22,301 nucleotides of DNA from a virus. The stretch lies in the IMG/VR virus record IMGVR_UViG_3300042868_002360, positions 1 to 22,301 of that record; one strand, 5' to 3'. This document shows, in pieces, positions 1 through 4,450 of the stretch (position 1 is its first letter; each line of letters opens with the position of its first letter). A program made the position numbers and the translations under genes. The notes beneath the pieces were generated by a model that did not search any database, was not told the origin of the DNA, and saw only the letters and a list, made by a program, of their open reading frames with translations.

Positions 1-177
1 TTGTCGTGCCATTTTGTAGGTAGGAGCCACATACCATACATCCTTCCCAGGATCCTTGGCGTGATAGCATAACTCTCTTATAGAAAGGTGGGTTTTACCA
101 AAGCGGCGTCCTGCTACTACCACCCTGAATCGTGCGGGGTTTTTTGCTACTGAGTCTTGTGCTAGACTAAGCGGCAT
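1..177 (-). CDS. terL: Terminase large subunit, N-terminal fragment (runs off the left edge)
   Basis: This is the ATPase/nuclease motor that packages DNA into the prohead. Only the first 59 residues are in the window. Residues about 17-28 read FRVVVAGRRFGKT, a classical terminase Walker A (P-loop) with the GxxxxGK[ST] core. A further segment, VWYVAPTYKMARQ, is the conserved strand after the P-loop in large terminases (adenine-binding Q/YxxPT-type region). The ATG overlaps the stop of the upstream small-terminase-like gene in a TAATG junction, so translation is probably coupled. The Walker B and nuclease domains lie beyond the window. Identification is strong from the P-loop context plus the neighbouring HTH protein. 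Confidence 0.92.
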   Translation of the reverse strand, partial: MPLSLAQDSVAKNPARFRVVVAGRRFGKTHLSIRELCYHAKDPGKDVWYVAPTYKMARQ

Positions 178-575
178 TACTCATCATCGCTCCAAGGCAA
201 TGGTTTCTTATCTTCTGAGTTGACTGGAACATCCGCCATGCCCAATAGATTTTTAGCAAGAAAGATTTGCACCGCGGCATTGTGATTGCGACAGGCATTG
301 TCCAGCATTGCACGGCGTAAGGCTATCTTTACTTCCTCACGCCCTTTTGTGATAAAGGCGGCAAAATGACGGGAGACATTGCTTTCTTCAATGCCAAAGA
401 AGTTAGCAATATCACGGTTAGAACAGCCCAATGCCGCTAACTTTTGAACTTCTTCTGGTGGAACTATCTTTTTGTCACGGCCAATTGGATAACCTTCAAT
501 GGTGCCTTCTACCAATTGTTTTTGTTTTTTAGGCGGCTTTAGGAGCACGGCTCCGCTGTCGTGTATTTCGTTCAT
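177..575 (-). CDS. terS: Probable terminase small subunit (HTH DNA-recognition protein)
   Basis: A 132-residue basic protein. Residues about 41-75 form a helix-turn-helix (PPEEVQKLAALGCSNRDIAN followed by FFGIEESNVSRHF), the usual way small terminases recognise the packaging site. A helical segment (EEVKIALRRAMLDNACRNHN, then AAVQIFLAKNLLGMAD) follows, as in phage HTH proteins encoded just before terL. Its stop overlaps the terL start (TAATG). The ATG at 575 has no Shine-Dalgarno site. It is preceded at 6 nt by a TAAATA motif, which itself follows a terminator at 596-622, so the gene probably has its own promoter and a very short or absent leader. It could also be a regulatory HTH protein, but position favours terminase. 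Confidence 0.78.
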   Translation of the reverse strand: MNEIHDSGAVLLKPPKKQKQLVEGTIEGYPIGRDKKIVPPEEVQKLAALGCSNRDIANFFGIEESNVSRHFAAFITKGREEVKIALRRAMLDNACRNHNAAVQIFLAKNLLGMADVPVNSEDKKPLPWSDDE

Positions 576-587
576 ACAGTTATTTAT
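576..587 (-). promoter_or_regulatory. TAAATA late-promoter-like motif at the terS start
   Basis: The minus strand reads ATAAATAACTGTATG; the last base of TAAATA is exactly 6 nt before the A of the start codon. A terminator ends about 9 nt upstream, leaving no room for a -35 element outside it. The motif resembles the T4 late promoter TATAAATA, where transcription begins about 6 nt downstream, so the mRNA would begin at or next to the ATG. Inference from position and recurrence at 884 and 1596. Confidence 0.55.
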
Positions 588-595
588 TGTAGAAC

Positions 596-622
596 AAAAA
601 AAAGCCTGACTAAAACGGGCTT
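596..622 (-). terminator. Rho-independent terminator between the 621-884 gene and terS
   Basis: On the minus strand AAGCCCG and CAGGCTT form a 7-position stem with one C-A mismatch around TTTTAGT, followed by a run of eight T. It overlaps the stop codon of the 621-884 gene and ends about 20 nt before the terS ATG. Confidence 0.75.
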
Positions 623-884
623 ATTGTGGTGTTTGCATCTTATACAGTTCTAGTCTAGCACCTTGTTGGATGACTTCGTGTCTCAGTGCTTCTACCATCT
701 GTTGCAGTTTGCGATTGTTGAATTGCAGTTGTTGTATGACTTCTTGTTGATGATTGAACTTATTGGCCAAGTCCTTCATAACTTCAGTGCCGTTGTTGAT
801 AGCATTGGCACATTGCAAGATGTTTTGTTCGCATTGCAGTAGTGCGTGGTGGGGATCCCATCCCGTGTTCCAATAATCATCCAT
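621..884 (-). CDS. Small coiled-coil phage protein, function unknown
   Basis: Eighty-seven residues. After a short N-terminal segment rich in aromatic residues and histidine (MDDYWNTGWDPHHALL), residues about 17-80 are rich in Gln, Asn, Leu and Glu with heptad-like spacing, predicting a continuous helix or coiled coil. There is no catalytic motif or membrane segment. The ATG is 8 nt downstream of the previous gene's stop and has no Shine-Dalgarno site. A TAAATA motif that contains the upstream stop codon lies 6 nt before it. A terminator follows the gene. Its place beside the terminase genes suggests a structural or packaging accessory role, but this is a guess. Confidence 0.7.
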   Translation of the reverse strand: MDDYWNTGWDPHHALLQCEQNILQCANAINNGTEVMKDLANKFNHQQEVIQQLQFNNRKLQQMVEALRHEVIQQGARLELYKMQTPQ

Positions 885-896
885 ACAGTTATTTAA
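885..896 (-). promoter_or_regulatory. TAAATA late-promoter-like motif before the 87-aa gene
   Basis: The minus strand reads CAGTTAAATAACTGTATG. TAAATA ends 6 nt before the ATG, with the same downstream bases (ACTGTATG) as at the terS start. The core is a perfect inverted repeat, CAGTT-AAAT-AACTG. The stop codon TAA of the upstream gene is embedded in it. There is no Shine-Dalgarno sequence, so either leaderless initiation or coupling to the upstream gene would be needed. Confidence 0.5.
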
Positions 897-1294
897 CTGC
901 CGAATCCAATCTGGAATCTCATTGCAGTAATTTCTTCACGGATGCTACTCAACAACAAGAACACCATTTCCAAGTCCTTCATTTGCTTGTCCGAGAAGTC
1001 TCGTTGTTGCGGTGTTTTGAACATCATATTGTGTACAATGCCGCCCAACACTGAACAAGGGGTATTCAAACCATTTTGACTCTTGTGCAGGCGTTTGTCT
1101 TTTTTATGCCACCATTGCTCACGAACCCACTTTCGATCTTCGTCATCACTGCTGGCTGTGTCATATTCAGCCATTGTTGCCAATGCCTGTATGCAGGAGG
1201 TCAATATGAACTGTTTGTCGTCCTCTTCAATCTCTCTGTACTCAGTACCGGCGGCTGTGTTCTTTGGTATGTATTTTATGATTCTTGTTGCCAT
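893..1294 (-). CDS. Conserved-looking small phage protein, function unknown
   Basis: A 133-residue, mostly hydrophilic protein beginning MATRIIKYIPKNTAAGTEY. The start at 1294 is chosen over an open extension to 1405 because an AAGGA Shine-Dalgarno site lies 9 nt upstream and because the extension would overlap the upstream gene entirely. An Asp/Glu-rich stretch (residues about 45-52, TASSDDEDR) is followed by a Trp/Lys-rich one (WVREQWWHKKDKRL). The C-terminal part (KQMKDLEMVFLLLSSIREEI) looks helical. No family was recognised. It overlaps the upstream gene by 19 nt and its stop lies inside the TAAATA motif of the next gene. Confidence 0.65.
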   Translation of the reverse strand: MATRIIKYIPKNTAAGTEYREIEEDDKQFILTSCIQALATMAEYDTASSDDEDRKWVREQWWHKKDKRLHKSQNGLNTPCSVLGGIVHNMMFKTPQQRDFSDKQMKDLEMVFLLLSSIREEITAMRFQIGFGS

Positions 1295-1596
1295 TTCCGT
1301 TTTTCCTTTTTGTAAAGTCCACTTCTTTTTAGGTGTTCGTGTCTGGGTATGCACACAACATTGCCCAAGACCCAAGCACCTCTTTGATCTTCGCGTGTCA
1401 AGCAAAAATCATCAATGCCACGACCCTTTTGATCCCAACGACCCAACCATAACTGTCTAAAGTCTTCAAAACTCAGCATCCAAAGTTCTTTGCGATAGTT
1501 GGCTTGTGCTTTCATTTGTAGCCAGGCCAGATACTGAGCGTGGGGTATTTCCCCCTGCACTTTCCAACAATGTGGTCTTGGTCCTATTCTGCTCAT
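1276..1596 (-). CDS. Small protein, possibly related to phage HNH/AP2-like accessory endonucleases
   Basis: A 106-residue basic, Trp-rich protein. The central pattern (WMLSFEDFRQLWLGRW) followed by GRGIDDFCLTREDQRGAW and NVVCIPRHEHLKRSG recalls short phage proteins in which an LTR.D..GAW..NV...PR.EH tail resembles DNA-binding or HNH-like nuclease folds. A complete HNH motif with the expected metal-binding histidines is not visible, so the comparison is weak. It starts at ATG 1596 with no clear Shine-Dalgarno site but with a TAAATA motif 6 nt upstream. It could instead be an unrelated packaging accessory. Confidence 0.6.
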   Translation of the reverse strand: MSRIGPRPHCWKVQGEIPHAQYLAWLQMKAQANYRKELWMLSFEDFRQLWLGRWDQKGRGIDDFCLTREDQRGAWVLGNVVCIPRHEHLKRSGLYKKEKRKWQQES

Positions 1597-1608
1597 ACAT
1601 TTATTTAG
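1597..1608 (-). promoter_or_regulatory. TAAATA late-promoter-like motif before the 106-aa gene
   Basis: The minus strand reads GCTAAATAAATGTATG. TAAATA ends 6 nt before the A of the ATG, the same spacing as at 575 and 884, and TGTATG is shared. A run of six T at 1636-1631 lies just upstream but its hairpin is weak. There is no Shine-Dalgarno site in the 20 nt before the start. Confidence 0.5.
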
Positions 1609-1638
1609 CAGGGTGAATAAAGAATGGGGTAAAAAAGA

Positions 1639-1920
1639 CTATTCATTATGGTCCCCAAACAGGCAGTCCGAAATATAGTGTTGTATTTCTCTGGCACGGG
1701 TTGCAGTGGCACGAACTATCGCGGCACCTTCACCGTCCCATTTGAGATGCTCTGAGCCCCACTTGCCACGATATGCTCGGTATGGTGCTGTCTTGATGTT
1801 GTGAAAGAACTTGTGCCTAGGATTTTTAGGTTCGTATAATTCGATGTCGCCCTGTATCTCAAGTTCTCGCATTTCGGAGGCACTGGCGATGATATGTTCT
1901 TCTAGTGTTATTTTACGCAT
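1639..1920 (-). CDS. Small hypothetical protein
   Basis: Ninety-three residues beginning MRKITLEEHIIASASEMREL. Mixed charge, with several His, Arg and Trp residues in the middle (HKFFHNIKTAPYRAYRGKW). No recognised domain, signal peptide or membrane segment. The ATG overlaps the last 8 nt of the upstream gene (1913-2194) and has no Shine-Dalgarno site, so it is probably translated by coupling from the sigma70 transcript that starts near 2220. Function unknown. Confidence 0.6.
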   Translation of the reverse strand: MRKITLEEHIIASASEMRELEIQGDIELYEPKNPRHKFFHNIKTAPYRAYRGKWGSEHLKWDGEGAAIVRATATRAREIQHYISDCLFGDHNE

Positions 1921-2194
1921 CGGTATTCAAAGTTAAGTATAAGCGACCTTTTGGATCATCTCGTTGGCCTTCAACCACCCAACCACCTTTGAGTTTACGG
2001 AGATTGTATAACTTACCAGATGGAAATCTTTCATAGTTGCTGGAACTTTTGACCACATACAAATCATTTTCAAAGGCAATAATTTTACCATCTAAACGAA
2101 GTATGCCACCATTGCGTCCATCAGCACGATTGCGTCCGGATCTCATATCACTGGTACGAATACCAAATCTAACATTGTCACCTATTTTGAACAC
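1913..2194 (-). CDS. Small hypothetical protein (GTG start) with its own sigma70 promoter
   Basis: Ninety-three residues, Gly/Arg/Asp-rich (IRTSDMRSGRNRADGRNGG), with alternating hydrophobic residues (GKIIAFENDLYVV) suggesting a small beta-barrel of the KOW/SH3 type, though this is only an impression. The start is GTG at 2194, supported by a GAGAG Shine-Dalgarno-like stretch about 8 nt upstream, in the same AAGAGAGC context used by its two upstream neighbours. A consensus promoter lies at 2228-2256. It overlaps the next gene by 8 nt. Function unknown. Confidence 0.62.
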   Translation of the reverse strand: MFKIGDNVRFGIRTSDMRSGRNRADGRNGGILRLDGKIIAFENDLYVVKSSSNYERFPSGKLYNLRKLKGGWVVEGQRDDPKGRLYLTLNTDA

Positions 2195-2227
2195 TTTTTT
2201 GCTCTCTTTCGTTGTTAATAAGTTTAT

Positions 2228-2256
2228 ATTATAGCACCAAACGGCACCGTTGTCAA
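2228..2256 (-). promoter_or_regulatory. Consensus sigma70 promoter for the 2194 gene
   Basis: -35 TTGACA (2256-2251), a 17-nt spacer, -10 TATAAT (2233-2228): a perfect match at both hexamers. It abuts the stop codon of the upstream gene at 2258 and lies 34 nt before the GTG start. Confidence 0.88.
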
Positions 2257-2257
2257 C

Positions 2258-2467
2258 CTAGTCAGCAAAGTCTTGTTGGTTAGGGTCAAAGCCAGAGCGT
2301 TCGAACTCTTCTGAGTCATTGATCTCACTAAGGCTTTTCAATGCTTGATGCATCTCATACAAAATATCACTAGGGGATTTACCTGACTCTAATTTCTCAC
2401 GCAATACTGGGAGAAAGTCTTCTAATTGTTGCAGATGCATCTGTTTATCTAAAATTGAATGTGTCAT
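2258..2467 (-). CDS. Small acidic hypothetical protein
   Basis: Sixty-nine residues, acidic, predicted largely helical (MHLQQLEDFLPVLREKLESG; ILYEMHQALKSLSEI), with an acidic tail ending DFAD. The ATG at 2467 has a GAGAG Shine-Dalgarno-like sequence 7 nt upstream. A consensus promoter lies at 2511-2539, so the gene is expressed as its own short unit. The size, acidity and individual promoter fit early phage proteins that act on host functions, but no specific function can be read. Confidence 0.66.
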   Translation of the reverse strand: MTHSILDKQMHLQQLEDFLPVLREKLESGKSPSDILYEMHQALKSLSEINDSEEFERSGFDPNQQDFAD

Positions 2468-2520
2468 TTATCGCTCTCTTTCTTGAAGGTTAATTAATCA
2501 CTACAAATACAGTATAGCAT
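2468..2520 (-). repeat. Promoter-leader cassette, copy 1
   Basis: From the -10 hexamer to the ATG of the 2467 gene, this stretch matches 2799-2851 almost base for base: TGCTATACTGTATTTGTAGT, then GATTAATTAAC, then CAAGAAAGAGAGCGA and a spaced ATG. The differences are a few bases before CAAGAAAG and one base in the Shine-Dalgarno-to-ATG spacer. Confidence 0.85.
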
Positions 2521-2539
2521 CAAAAGGGGCTGTTGTCAA
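2511..2539 (-). promoter_or_regulatory. Consensus sigma70 promoter for the 2467 gene
   Basis: -35 TTGACA (2539-2534), 17-nt spacer, -10 TATACT (2516-2511). The -35 region sits in a GGGGTTGACA..AGCCCC inverted repeat (GGGG at 2544-2541, CCCC at 2529-2526), which may be a terminator remnant or an operator. The leader from the -10 to the ATG is nearly identical to that of the 2798 gene. Confidence 0.88.
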
Positions 2540-2550
2540 CCCCTTTTGAG

Positions 2551-2568
2551 TGTGGCTTTTATGCCACA
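2551..2568. repeat. Hairpin repeat, copy 1 (GTGGC stem)
   Basis: TGTGGC-TTTTAT-GCCACA, a perfect 6-bp stem. The stop codon of the 2559-2798 gene lies in the loop. The same 18 nt recurs at 2914-2931. No T run follows here on the minus strand, so it is less clearly a terminator than the second copy. Confidence 0.7.
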
Positions 2569-2798
2569 TCATATTCTAAGATATATTCGCACATCAAATA
2601 GCCTTGGGCTTTAAGGTGTTCAACTTTCCACTTTGGAAGTATCTTGGCTGTGTTGGGGAATACAACACCATCGCTAGGGCCAGTGTAACCTAAAGTTAGG
2701 TTTTGAACATTAGCACAATCCCCACCCATTACAATACCAATGATTTCATAGCCACCTTCATTGTATGTAATATAGTTACCTTTTTTGAAATTAGTCAT
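2559..2798 (-). CDS. Small hypothetical protein
   Basis: Seventy-nine residues. The N-terminus (MTNFKKGNYITYNEGGYEII) resembles the opening of small beta-rich phage proteins; aromatic and glycine-rich throughout, with two Cys (residues about 28 and 70). No recognised domain or membrane segment. The ATG at 2798 has a GAGAG Shine-Dalgarno-like sequence 7 nt upstream and a consensus promoter at 2842-2870. Its stop codon lies in a hairpin loop, which could stabilise the mRNA 3' end. Function unknown. Confidence 0.65.
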   Translation of the reverse strand: MTNFKKGNYITYNEGGYEIIGIVMGGDCANVQNLTLGYTGPSDGVVFPNTAKILPKWKVEHLKAQGYLMCEYILEYDVA

Positions 2799-2851
2799 TT
2801 TTCGCTCTCTTTCTTGGTTGTTAATTAATCACTACAAATACAGTATAGCAC
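2799..2851 (-). repeat. Promoter-leader cassette, copy 2
   Basis: Second copy of the leader described for 2468-2520, in front of the 79-aa gene. The coding sequences downstream are not similar, so the expression signals were duplicated or recombined independently of the genes. A more diverged relative (CTTATTAACAACGAAAGAGAGC) precedes the 2194 gene. Confidence 0.85.
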
Positions 2852-2870
2852 CAATCAACCAAAATGTCAA
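2842..2870 (-). promoter_or_regulatory. Consensus sigma70 promoter for the 2798 gene
   Basis: -35 TTGACA (2870-2865), 17-nt spacer, -10 TATACT (2847-2842), 44 nt before the start codon. Perfect -35 and a one-mismatch -10. It lies just downstream of two tandem terminators, so this gene begins a new transcription unit. Confidence 0.88.
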
Positions 2871-2907
2871 GTGGTATTTTGTTGTTTTTTAGCCACAGAA
2901 ATTAGGT

Positions 2908-2931
2908 AAAAACTGTGGCTTTTATGCCACA
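2908..2931 (-). terminator. Second tandem terminator hairpin (GTGGC stem, copy 2)
   Basis: On the minus strand TGTGGC-ATAAAA-GCCACA forms a 6-bp stem followed by G and five T. The GCCACAG half can alternatively pair with CTGTGGC at 2898-2892 downstream, giving a competing hairpin; the two cannot form together. Confidence 0.6.
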
Positions 2932-2955
2932 AAAAAACCCTGTGTTTACAAGGGT
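2931..2955 (-). terminator. Rho-independent terminator of the 3245 gene unit
   Basis: On the minus strand ACCC(T)TGT and ACAGGGT pair (7 bp with one bulged base) around AAAC and are followed by seven T (2937-2931). It closes the transcript of the four small genes 3778-3051 together with its structured 3' untranslated region. Confidence 0.82.
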
Positions 2956-2960
2956 CTTTG

Positions 2961-3025
2961 CTCAGTAAATTCCCCCGTTTCGCGGAACATTACGGGGGGA
3001 AATGCTGAGAAACGGGCCAAGCCCG
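2961..3025 (-). other. GC-rich structured 3' untranslated element
   Basis: About 65 nt between the stop of the 3051 gene and its terminator. A long stem pairs CTCAG (2961-2965) with CTGAG (3005-3009) and TTCCCCCGT (2970-2978) with ACGGGGGGAA (2992-3001), around a loop that contains TTCGCGGAA. A second stem pairs CGGGC (3013-3017) with GCCCG (3021-3025). It is much richer in GC than its surroundings and has no coding potential. It may protect the mRNA end, be processed into an RNA, or bind a protein; none of these can be decided here. Confidence 0.6.
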
Positions 3026-3050
3026 ATCCGCGGGTCACAACCTAACGGAG

Positions 3051-3245
3051 TCACTCGTTGGTTGACAGTAGAACCCAATCTTCGGCATAGTCGTCTGCCT
3101 CGTGTTCAGTGGCGAACGGATGCCCCATTCTTTCCAAGCCGTTGATGTAGCCAATCACCACATAATCTTTCAAGTCTCTTCGACGGCATACCCAAGCGGT
3201 ACGATTCCCGTTGACATATTCACTGAGGAATAGTTGTTCTGACAT
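3051..3245 (-). CDS. Small hypothetical protein
   Basis: Sixty-four residues (MSEQLFLSEYVNGNRTAWVC to the C-terminal DWVLLSTNE). Compact and mixed alpha/beta in appearance, acidic C-terminal half with EHEADDYAEDW. No recognised family. The start at 3245 has an AAGGA Shine-Dalgarno sequence about 9 nt upstream and lies 26 nt inside the end of the previous small gene, so the two are translationally linked. Last gene of the 3778-3051 unit. Confidence 0.62.
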   Translation of the reverse strand: MSEQLFLSEYVNGNRTAWVCRRRDLKDYVVIGYINGLERMGHPFATEHEADDYAEDWVLLSTNE

Positions 3246-3378
3246 TTTCTTGTTCCTTTTGACGCAGTCTCATTTGCTTGATTTTATTTATAGATTCAAG
3301 TTTACGCTGTTCGTGTTTTAGGGCTTCTTCACGATTGAGTCTGCGGATCTGTTCCATCATAGTTTCATTTGAGTTCAT
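3220..3378 (-). CDS. 52-aa charged helical protein
   Basis: A very short gene encoding MNSNETMMEQIRRLNREEAL followed by a Lys/Gln/Arg-rich helix. It is supported by a strong GAGGAGG Shine-Dalgarno site 7 nt before the ATG and by an ATGA overlap with the preceding 52-aa gene. It is predicted to be one long amphipathic helix. Its last 26 nt overlap the start of the 64-aa gene. No family recognised; the packed arrangement and ribosome site argue that it is real. Confidence 0.6.
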   Translation of the reverse strand: MNSNETMMEQIRRLNREEALKHEQRKLESINKIKQMRLRQKEQENVRTTIPQ

Positions 3379-3391
3379 TCTGCGGCCTCCT
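3374..3391 (-). repeat. Duplicated gene junction, copy 1 (AGGAGGCCGCAGAATGAA)
   Basis: The 18-nt segment carrying the Shine-Dalgarno site, the end of one gene (codons ending ..EAAE stop) and the ATGA start of the next. It is identical to 3529-3546. Confidence 0.85.
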
Positions 3392-3533
3392 CACAGGCTT
3401 GAGTCAGTTGTGTCATCATCTGATCACGCAGGGCTTCAGGCAAGTTATAGATCTCTTGAACAAACTGAGTAATCATTTCACTGCGTTGATCTGCTGTCAA
3501 GGGCTGAGCAAGACTTTTAGTAAAGATATTCAT
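3375..3533 (-). CDS. 52-aa helical protein
   Basis: Encodes MNIFTKSLAQPLTADQRSEM followed by a helix (ITQFVQEIYNLPEALRDQMM) and ending TQACEEAAE. Its ATG overlaps the upstream stop as ATGA, with AAGGAGG 7 nt before. Its own end is ATGA with the next gene. The same C-terminal EAAE and junction DNA occur at the end of the preceding gene. The length, 52 codons, equals that of its downstream neighbour, but the two protein sequences are not clearly related. Function unknown. Confidence 0.62.
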   Translation of the reverse strand: MNIFTKSLAQPLTADQRSEMITQFVQEIYNLPEALRDQMMTQLTQACEEAAE

Positions 3534-3546
3534 TCTGCGGCCTCCT
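3529..3546 (-). repeat. Duplicated gene junction, copy 2
   Basis: Identical 18 nt to 3374-3391, at the border of the 82-aa and 52-aa genes. The pair suggests that one of the small genes arose by, or was inserted through, recombination at this junction. Confidence 0.85.
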
Positions 3547-3778
3547 TATGGAGTGTACCGGTTGCTTCAAACTCTGCCATATCAGCCAATGCCTCGTAGT
3601 CTTGCTCATCTGAAAATGCAAGGAGTTCATTGCCATTAAACCAAAGTAATGTGCGACCCGAATATGTTTGGTCCAACATAAAATCAGTGTCATTCATAGT
3701 GAATTGATAAGCACCTTCGCAGTCTTGAAACTTGTCTGCGTGTTTAAGAAACCGCTGTTTGAATGTAAGTTTTGCCAT
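3530..3778 (-). CDS. Small hypothetical protein, first gene of a four-gene unit
   Basis: Eighty-two residues (MAKLTFKQRFLKHADKFQDC to GTLHKEAAE). The N-terminus is basic and the rest acidic with many aromatic residues (FNGNELLAFSDEQDYEALAD). No domain recognised. The ATG at 3778 is preceded by AGAGAG about 8 nt upstream and by a consensus sigma70 promoter at 3823-3851. It heads a unit of four small overlapping genes ending at the terminators near 2940. Its start context differs from the late-type TAAATA starts, suggesting a different expression time. Confidence 0.66.
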   Translation of the reverse strand: MAKLTFKQRFLKHADKFQDCEGAYQFTMNDTDFMLDQTYSGRTLLWFNGNELLAFSDEQDYEALADMAEFEATGTLHKEAAE

Positions 3779-3822
3779 TTTAGTTTCTCTCTAAAATCAG
3801 TGTGAAGTAACACCATACACAT

Positions 3823-3851
3823 AGTATATGCTCAAATCGTGATTATGTCAA
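3823..3851 (-). promoter_or_regulatory. Consensus sigma70 promoter for the four-gene small-protein unit
   Basis: -35 TTGACA (3851-3846), 17-nt spacer, -10 TATACT (3828-3823). The -35 element is within ATGTC-TTATT-GACAT, one of three nearby ATGTCTT copies, so an operator role for these repeats is possible. The leader carries GTGTTACTTCACAC, a short inverted repeat. Confidence 0.87.
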
Positions 3852-3859
3852 TAAGACAT

Positions 3860-4446
3860 TTTACCAATCAGTTCCTCTAAGACATTTTGGACTACTAATG
3901 ATGTCTAAAGACATCAACTCAATCGCTTTCGCGATTTCGTATTTCGCTTCGCTTCTTTCTTCATCGAGGTAATGAACTAAGTGAGATAAATGATTGACTT
4001 ATGAAACTTTATGTAGATTTTTCAGTCAGACGGAACCGTTTTGAGCGGTTCCACCTTGGGTCTTTATGTGAGTTTCACAGCCGAGACTTTGGGAAGCAGG
4101 TGTTTTGTTCACTGTATGCTAAAGGACTCTGTGCTTTTCCGTACCTGCCACGATATACTTAAAAAAGTATTCTAAACCTCGTTCCTAGTGTCTAGATGTT
4201 TATAGCCAGTGTGTTCGTATGCTAACATTCATACTATATCAATGCGTTGGTTATCTTTGTTTTCAACCTCAACTCACTTCCGATTTTTCAGGATAGTCGT
4301 TTCCACGACGGGAGTGCTTCAATATGTTGCGTGTCTGGTTATTCCCCAGTTTTTCCACAGCCCAATTATAACCGGCGGGCTAACCTTATGTGTTAGTTGA
4401 TATGCCTAGTGATTTGCCAAAGAATGATGATTGTATTTGCCTGTCA
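3860..4446 (-). ncRNA. Candidate large structured non-coding RNA (about 590 nt)
   Basis: No convincing gene occurs on either strand for about 650 nt. Read on the minus strand the segment folds well by eye. Local hairpins: CTAAC/GTTAG (4397-4381), CTGG/CCAG, GTCGT-GGAA-ACGAC (4309-4296), GTATG/CATAC, ATACTT-TTTT-AAGTAT (4170-4155), GGAACCG/CGGTTCC (4052-4032), AATCGC-GAAA-GCGATT (3936-3921) and TGATGTC/GACATCA. Two tetraloops are GNRA only when read on this strand. GTGAGTT (4277-4271) can pair with AACTCAC (4074-4068), closing a 200-nt domain. Inside it, GCAGGT/ACCTGC (4148-4143 with 4101-4096) and CACAG/CTGTG (4133-4129 with 4080-4076) would form a pseudoknot. A TATAAATA motif lies just upstream. 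It might be a phage large ornate RNA, or an origin region. Confidence 0.45.
3899..3916. promoter_or_regulatory. Palindrome near the 3823-3851 promoter (possible operator or RNA hairpin)
   Basis: TGATGTC-TAAA-GACATCA is a perfect 7-bp inverted repeat. Related half-sites (AAAATGTCTTA) follow at 3891-3881 and 3867-3854 on the minus strand, running into the -35 element. It could be a repressor operator or the 3' hairpin of the upstream non-coding RNA. Confidence 0.45.
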
Positions 4447-4450
4447 CAAG

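Noticed and set aside
1295-1405. Upstream extension of the 133-aa gene
   Set aside because: Lies wholly in the upstream gene; the ATG at 1294 has an AAGGA site.
3285-3292. TATAAATA on the minus strand as a seventh late-type promoter
   Set aside because: It is inside the Lys/Ile/Asn-rich part of a 52-codon gene, about 40 nt from the next start and with no adjacent terminator, so chance is likely.
4032-4052. Terminator at the GGAACCG/CGGTTCC hairpin
   Set aside because: No T run follows on either strand; better read as an internal helix of the RNA candidate.
4209-4400. Plus-strand 63-codon frame in the large non-coding region
   Set aside because: No Shine-Dalgarno site, no promoter in that direction, odd composition, and it is antisense to paired RNA segments.
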